Part shown: piece after piece, positions 6,577-8,814 of the stretch
Position numbering within the stretch: position 1 is the first letter of the stretch
Layout: every line of letters begins with the position of its first letter
Translations under genes and position numbers: made by a program
Notes under the pieces: generated by a model
The model's database searches: none
What the model saw: only the letters and a program-made list of their open reading frames with translations
Told to the model about the DNA's origin: nothing
Assembly (NCBI GenBank): GCA_964464755.1
Contig: CAYXGZ010000090.1
Span: 1 to 8,814, forward strand
Source of the DNA: CAYXGZ01 sp964464755
Lineage (GTDB): Bacteria > Planctomycetota > MHYJ01 > JACPRB01
Length of the DNA stretch: 8,814 nucleotides
Reading direction: 5' to 3'

Positions 6577-7692
6577 CTAGCTCCCGAACCACTTGTCGAA
6601 GAAACCCTTCTTGCCGTTCGGCTCCGCCTCGAGCTTCGCGAGCTCCTGGAGGAGCTCCTCCTGGCGCCGCGACAGCTTCGTCGGCACCTGGACCGTCACG
6701 TGCGCGTGCAGGTCGCCCCGCCCCCGGCCCTGCAGCCGGGACAGGCCCTGGCCCTTGAGCCGCAGCACCGTGCCGGGCTGCGTGCCGCGCGGGACCTTCA
6801 GCGTCGCGCGCCCGTCGAGCGTCGGGATCTCGATCTCAGCCCCCAGCGAGGCCTGCCCCACTCCGACCGGCACCTCGCAGTGCAGGTCCGCGCCGTCGCG
6901 CTTGAAGAACGGGTGCTCCTTGACGAAGACGTCGACGTAGAGGTCGCCGGGCGGCCCGCCGTCGCGCGAGGCCTCGCCCTGGCCCGAGAGGCGCATGCGG
7001 GTCGAGTCCTCGATGCCCGCGGGGATCTTCACGGTGATCTCGCGCTTCACGCGCTCGAGGCCCCGCCCGCCGCAGTCCGCGCAGGGGTGCGTGACGACCT
7101 CGCCCTGGCCGCCGCAGGCCGGGCAGGTGGACTGCACGGAGAAGAAGCCCGCGCTGCGCATCACCATGCCGCGCCCGCCGCAGCTCCGGCAGGACTCGCG
7201 CTTCTTGCCCGGGGCCGAGCCCGACCCCTCGCAGGTGCCGCAGCGCTCGTGCCGCCAGAGGTCGATCTTGCGCTCGACGCCGAGGGCCGCCTCCTTGAAC
7301 TCGAGCTCCAGCTCGACCCGGAGGCTCGCGCCGGGGCGGGGCCCGGAGCGGCCGCGGCCCATGCCGAAGAAGTCGCCGATGGAGCTGTCCGCGCCGAAGA
7401 TGTCGCCGAAGCTCCGGAAGATGTCCTCGAAGCTCGCGCCCTCGAAGTCGCGCGTCGCGTAGCCCCGGAGGCCCTCCGCGCCGTACTGGTCGTAGCGGCG
7501 GCGCTTCTGCTCGTCCGAGAGGACGTCGAAGGCCTGGGAGGCCTTCTTGAAGCGCTCCTCGGCCTCCTTGTTGCCCGGGTTGCGGTCCGGGTGGCACTTC
7601 AGCGCGACGTTGCGGAACGCCTGCCGGATCTCGTCCTGGCTGGCGGTCCGCTCCACGCCCAGGATCTGGTAGTAGTCCTCTGGATCGGCCAT
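6577..7692 (-). CDS. dnaJ: Chaperone protein DnaJ (type I Hsp40)
   Basis: DnaJ is the cytoplasmic co-chaperone that delivers unfolded clients to DnaK and stimulates its ATPase. The 371-residue protein is full length for a type I member. It has a J domain (6-70) with the HPD motif at 34-36, and a Gly/Phe-rich region (about 84-120) that is rich in FGDIFG-type segments. A zinc-finger domain carries all four CXXCXGXG repeats (cysteines 151/154, 168/171, 190/193, 204/207). The C-terminal substrate-binding domains end in KKGFFDKWFGS. The ATG at 7692 starts 27 bases after the groEL stop; the gap has no promoter and only a weak GGGGC ribosome site, so dnaJ is probably read from the groEL transcript. 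A 12-base GC palindrome sits in the gap at 7699-7710. No catalytic residue is missing. Being directly after groEL, with grpE but no dnaK behind it, is unusual. Confidence 0.97.
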   Translation of the reverse strand: MADPEDYYQILGVERTASQDEIRQAFRNVALKCHPDRNPGNKEAEERFKKASQAFDVLSDEQKRRRYDQYGAEGLRGYATRDFEGASFEDIFRSFGDIFGADSSIGDFFGMGRGRSGPRPGASLRVELELEFKEAALGVERKIDLWRHERCGTCEGSGSAPGKKRESCRSCGGRGMVMRSAGFFSVQSTCPACGGQGEVVTHPCADCGGRGLERVKREITVKIPAGIEDSTRMRLSGQGEASRDGGPPGDLYVDVFVKEHPFFKRDGADLHCEVPVGVGQASLGAEIEIPTLDGRATLKVPRGTQPGTVLRLKGQGLSRLQGRGRGDLHAHVTVQVPTKLSRRQEELLQELAKLEAEPNGKKGFFDKWFGS

Positions 7693-7719
7693 GTCGCCCC
7701 GGGCGCCCGGTCGCGGCGC

Positions 7720-8814
7720 TTAGTGCACCGCGCCGGCGACCGCCTTCTTGTCGTCCTTCAGGTCCACGAGCACCGCCCCCGAGGTCAGCGCCATCGACAC
7801 GACGCTCGCGGCGTGCTGCAGCGCGCAGCGCGTCACCTTCGCCGGGTCGACCAGCCCCGCCTTGAAAAGGTCCACGAACTCCCCCGTCGCCGCGTCGAAG
7901 CCCTCGGACTCCGGCCGCGCCAGCGAGTCCTCGATCACCGTCGAGGCGTCGTGCCCCGCGTTGCGGGCGATGTTCGCCGCGGGGGCCAGCAGGGCCCGCG
8001 CGATCACCCGCGCCCCGGCCAGCTCGTCCCCCTCCAGCTTCAGCTTGCCGACGGCCCTCGAGGCGCGCAGGAGCGCCGCCCCGCCGCCGGGGACGATGCC
8101 CTCCTCCGCCGCCGCGCGCACCGCGTGCACCGCGTCCTCGACCCGGAACTTCCGCTCGCGGGACTCGGACTCCGTCACGCCGCCGACCTTCAGGATCGCC
8201 ACGCCGCCCAGCAGCTTCGCGAGCCGCTCCTCGAGCTTCTCGCGGTCGTAGTCGCTCGTCGTCTTCGCGATGGACGCCCGCAGCTCCGCGATGCGGCCCT
8301 CGATGGCCTTGCGCTCGCCGGCGCCGCCGACGATCGTCGTCTTCTCCTTCTCCACGATCACGCGCTTCGCCCGCCCCAGGTGGGCCAGGCGCGCCTTCTC
8401 GAGCTTCACGCCCAGCTCCTCGGAGAGGAACGTGCCGCCCGTGACGATGGCCGCGTCCTGCAGGATCGCCTTGCGGCGGTCGCCGAACGCGGGCGCCTTC
8501 ACGGCGCAGGACTGCAGCACGCCGCGCAGGCGGTTCACGACGAGGACGGCCAGGGCCTCGCCCTCGACCTCCTCGGCCACGATGAGCAGCGGCTTGCGCG
8601 AGGCCGCGACCTGCTCGAGGATCGGCACCAGCTCCGCGATGTTCGAGAGCTTCCGGTCCAGCAGCAGGATCCACGGGTCGTCCAGCTCGCACGTCAGGTC
8701 GACGGGCTGGTTGACGAAGTACGGCGAGATGTAGCCCTTGTCGAACTGCAGGCCCTCGACGGACTCGAGGACGGTCTCGGTGGACTTCGAGTCCTCGACC
8801 GTGATCACGCCCTC
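7720..8814 (-). CDS. groEL: Chaperonin GroEL (partial, N-terminus outside window)
   Basis: This is a subunit of the 14-mer ATP-driven Hsp60 folding chamber. The visible 364 residues begin at EGVITVED, near residue 172 of E. coli GroEL by eye, and run to the stop. They cover the apical domain (GYISPYF substrate-binding segment; VKAPAFGDRRKAILQD), the second intermediate segment (VEDAVHAVRAAAEEG, whose Asp corresponds to catalytic Asp398) and the C-terminal equatorial part with the nucleotide-contacting IVPGGGAALL and the DPAKVTR segment. The ATP-binding N-terminal motif is not visible. The C-terminus ends KKAVAGAVH and lacks the Gly-Gly-Met tail typical of GroEL. It is somewhat diverged from E. 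coli GroEL and could be a paralogue in a multi-groEL genome. The reading frame is open at the right edge, so the true start, any groES and any CIRCE element lie beyond it. It leads directly into dnaJ. Confidence 0.96.
   Translation of the reverse strand, partial: EGVITVEDSKSTETVLESVEGLQFDKGYISPYFVNQPVDLTCELDDPWILLLDRKLSNIAELVPILEQVAASRKPLLIVAEEVEGEALAVLVVNRLRGVLQSCAVKAPAFGDRRKAILQDAAIVTGGTFLSEELGVKLEKARLAHLGRAKRVIVEKEKTTIVGGAGERKAIEGRIAELRASIAKTTSDYDREKLEERLAKLLGGVAILKVGGVTESESRERKFRVEDAVHAVRAAAEEGIVPGGGAALLRASRAVGKLKLEGDELAGARVIARALLAPAANIARNAGHDASTVIEDSLARPESEGFDAATGEFVDLFKAGLVDPAKVTRCALQHAASVVSMALTSGAVLVDLKDDKKAVAGAVH

Noticed and set aside
7699..7710. Perfect 12-base palindrome CCGGGCGCCCGG between groEL and dnaJ
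   Set aside because: It has no loop, no T-run and no known operator match. Short GC palindromes are expected by chance in DNA of this composition.
6836..8692. 618-codon minus-strand open frame across groEL and dnaJ
   Set aside because: It is an out-of-frame reading of two clear chaperone genes, with Gly/Arg/Ala-rich composition and no domain.

Overview
This is a very GC-rich bacterial window in which every supportable gene lies on the minus strand, so transcription runs from high to low coordinates. In transcription order it holds groEL (3' part only), dnaJ, grpE, a tetratricopeptide-repeat protein ending in two RNA-polymerase alpha-CTD-like domains, a type IV prepilin peptidase (pilD), an OmpA/MotB-type lipoprotein, an EF-G-like GTPase of the FusA2 type, and pilT (5' part only). 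Genes are tightly packed and no gene-free stretch exceeds about 175 bases.

The sequence suggests a free-living, diderm, GC-rich bacterium: it has an outer-membrane-type lipoprotein with a peptidoglycan-binding domain and type IV pilus genes. The groEL-dnaJ-grpE order without dnaK, together with the TPR/alpha-CTD fusion, makes me favour Planctomycetota or a related lineage. This is inference from memory of such arrangements, not a database result.

Three transcription units can be proposed. (1) Chaperone unit, 8814 to 6012: groEL, a 27-base gap, dnaJ, a 4-base gap, then grpE; its promoter lies outside the window. (2) 6015 to about 2974: a good sigma70-type promoter whose -35 box overlaps the grpE stop codon drives the TPR/alpha-CTD gene, pilD follows after 18 bases, and the OmpA-like lipoprotein after 66 bases. 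The unit ends at a strong GC-rich hairpin. (3) 2966 to beyond position 1: directly behind that hairpin is a near-consensus promoter (TTGACA, 18-base spacer, TATACT), followed by a leader with its own hairpin, the EF-G-like gene, and pilT 4 bases after its stop. The pilT Shine-Dalgarno sequence lies inside the final glutamate codons of the EF-G-like gene.

Most of the content is conserved housekeeping or pilus machinery. The parts that deserve a second look are the TPR protein with tandem alpha-CTD-like domains, the degenerate guanine-specificity motif (TLLD in place of NKMD) in the EF-G-like protein, the translational coupling of that GTPase to the pilus retraction motor, and the groEL-dnaJ-grpE cluster without dnaK. 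I see no tRNA, rRNA, CRISPR array, insertion sequence or phage gene.
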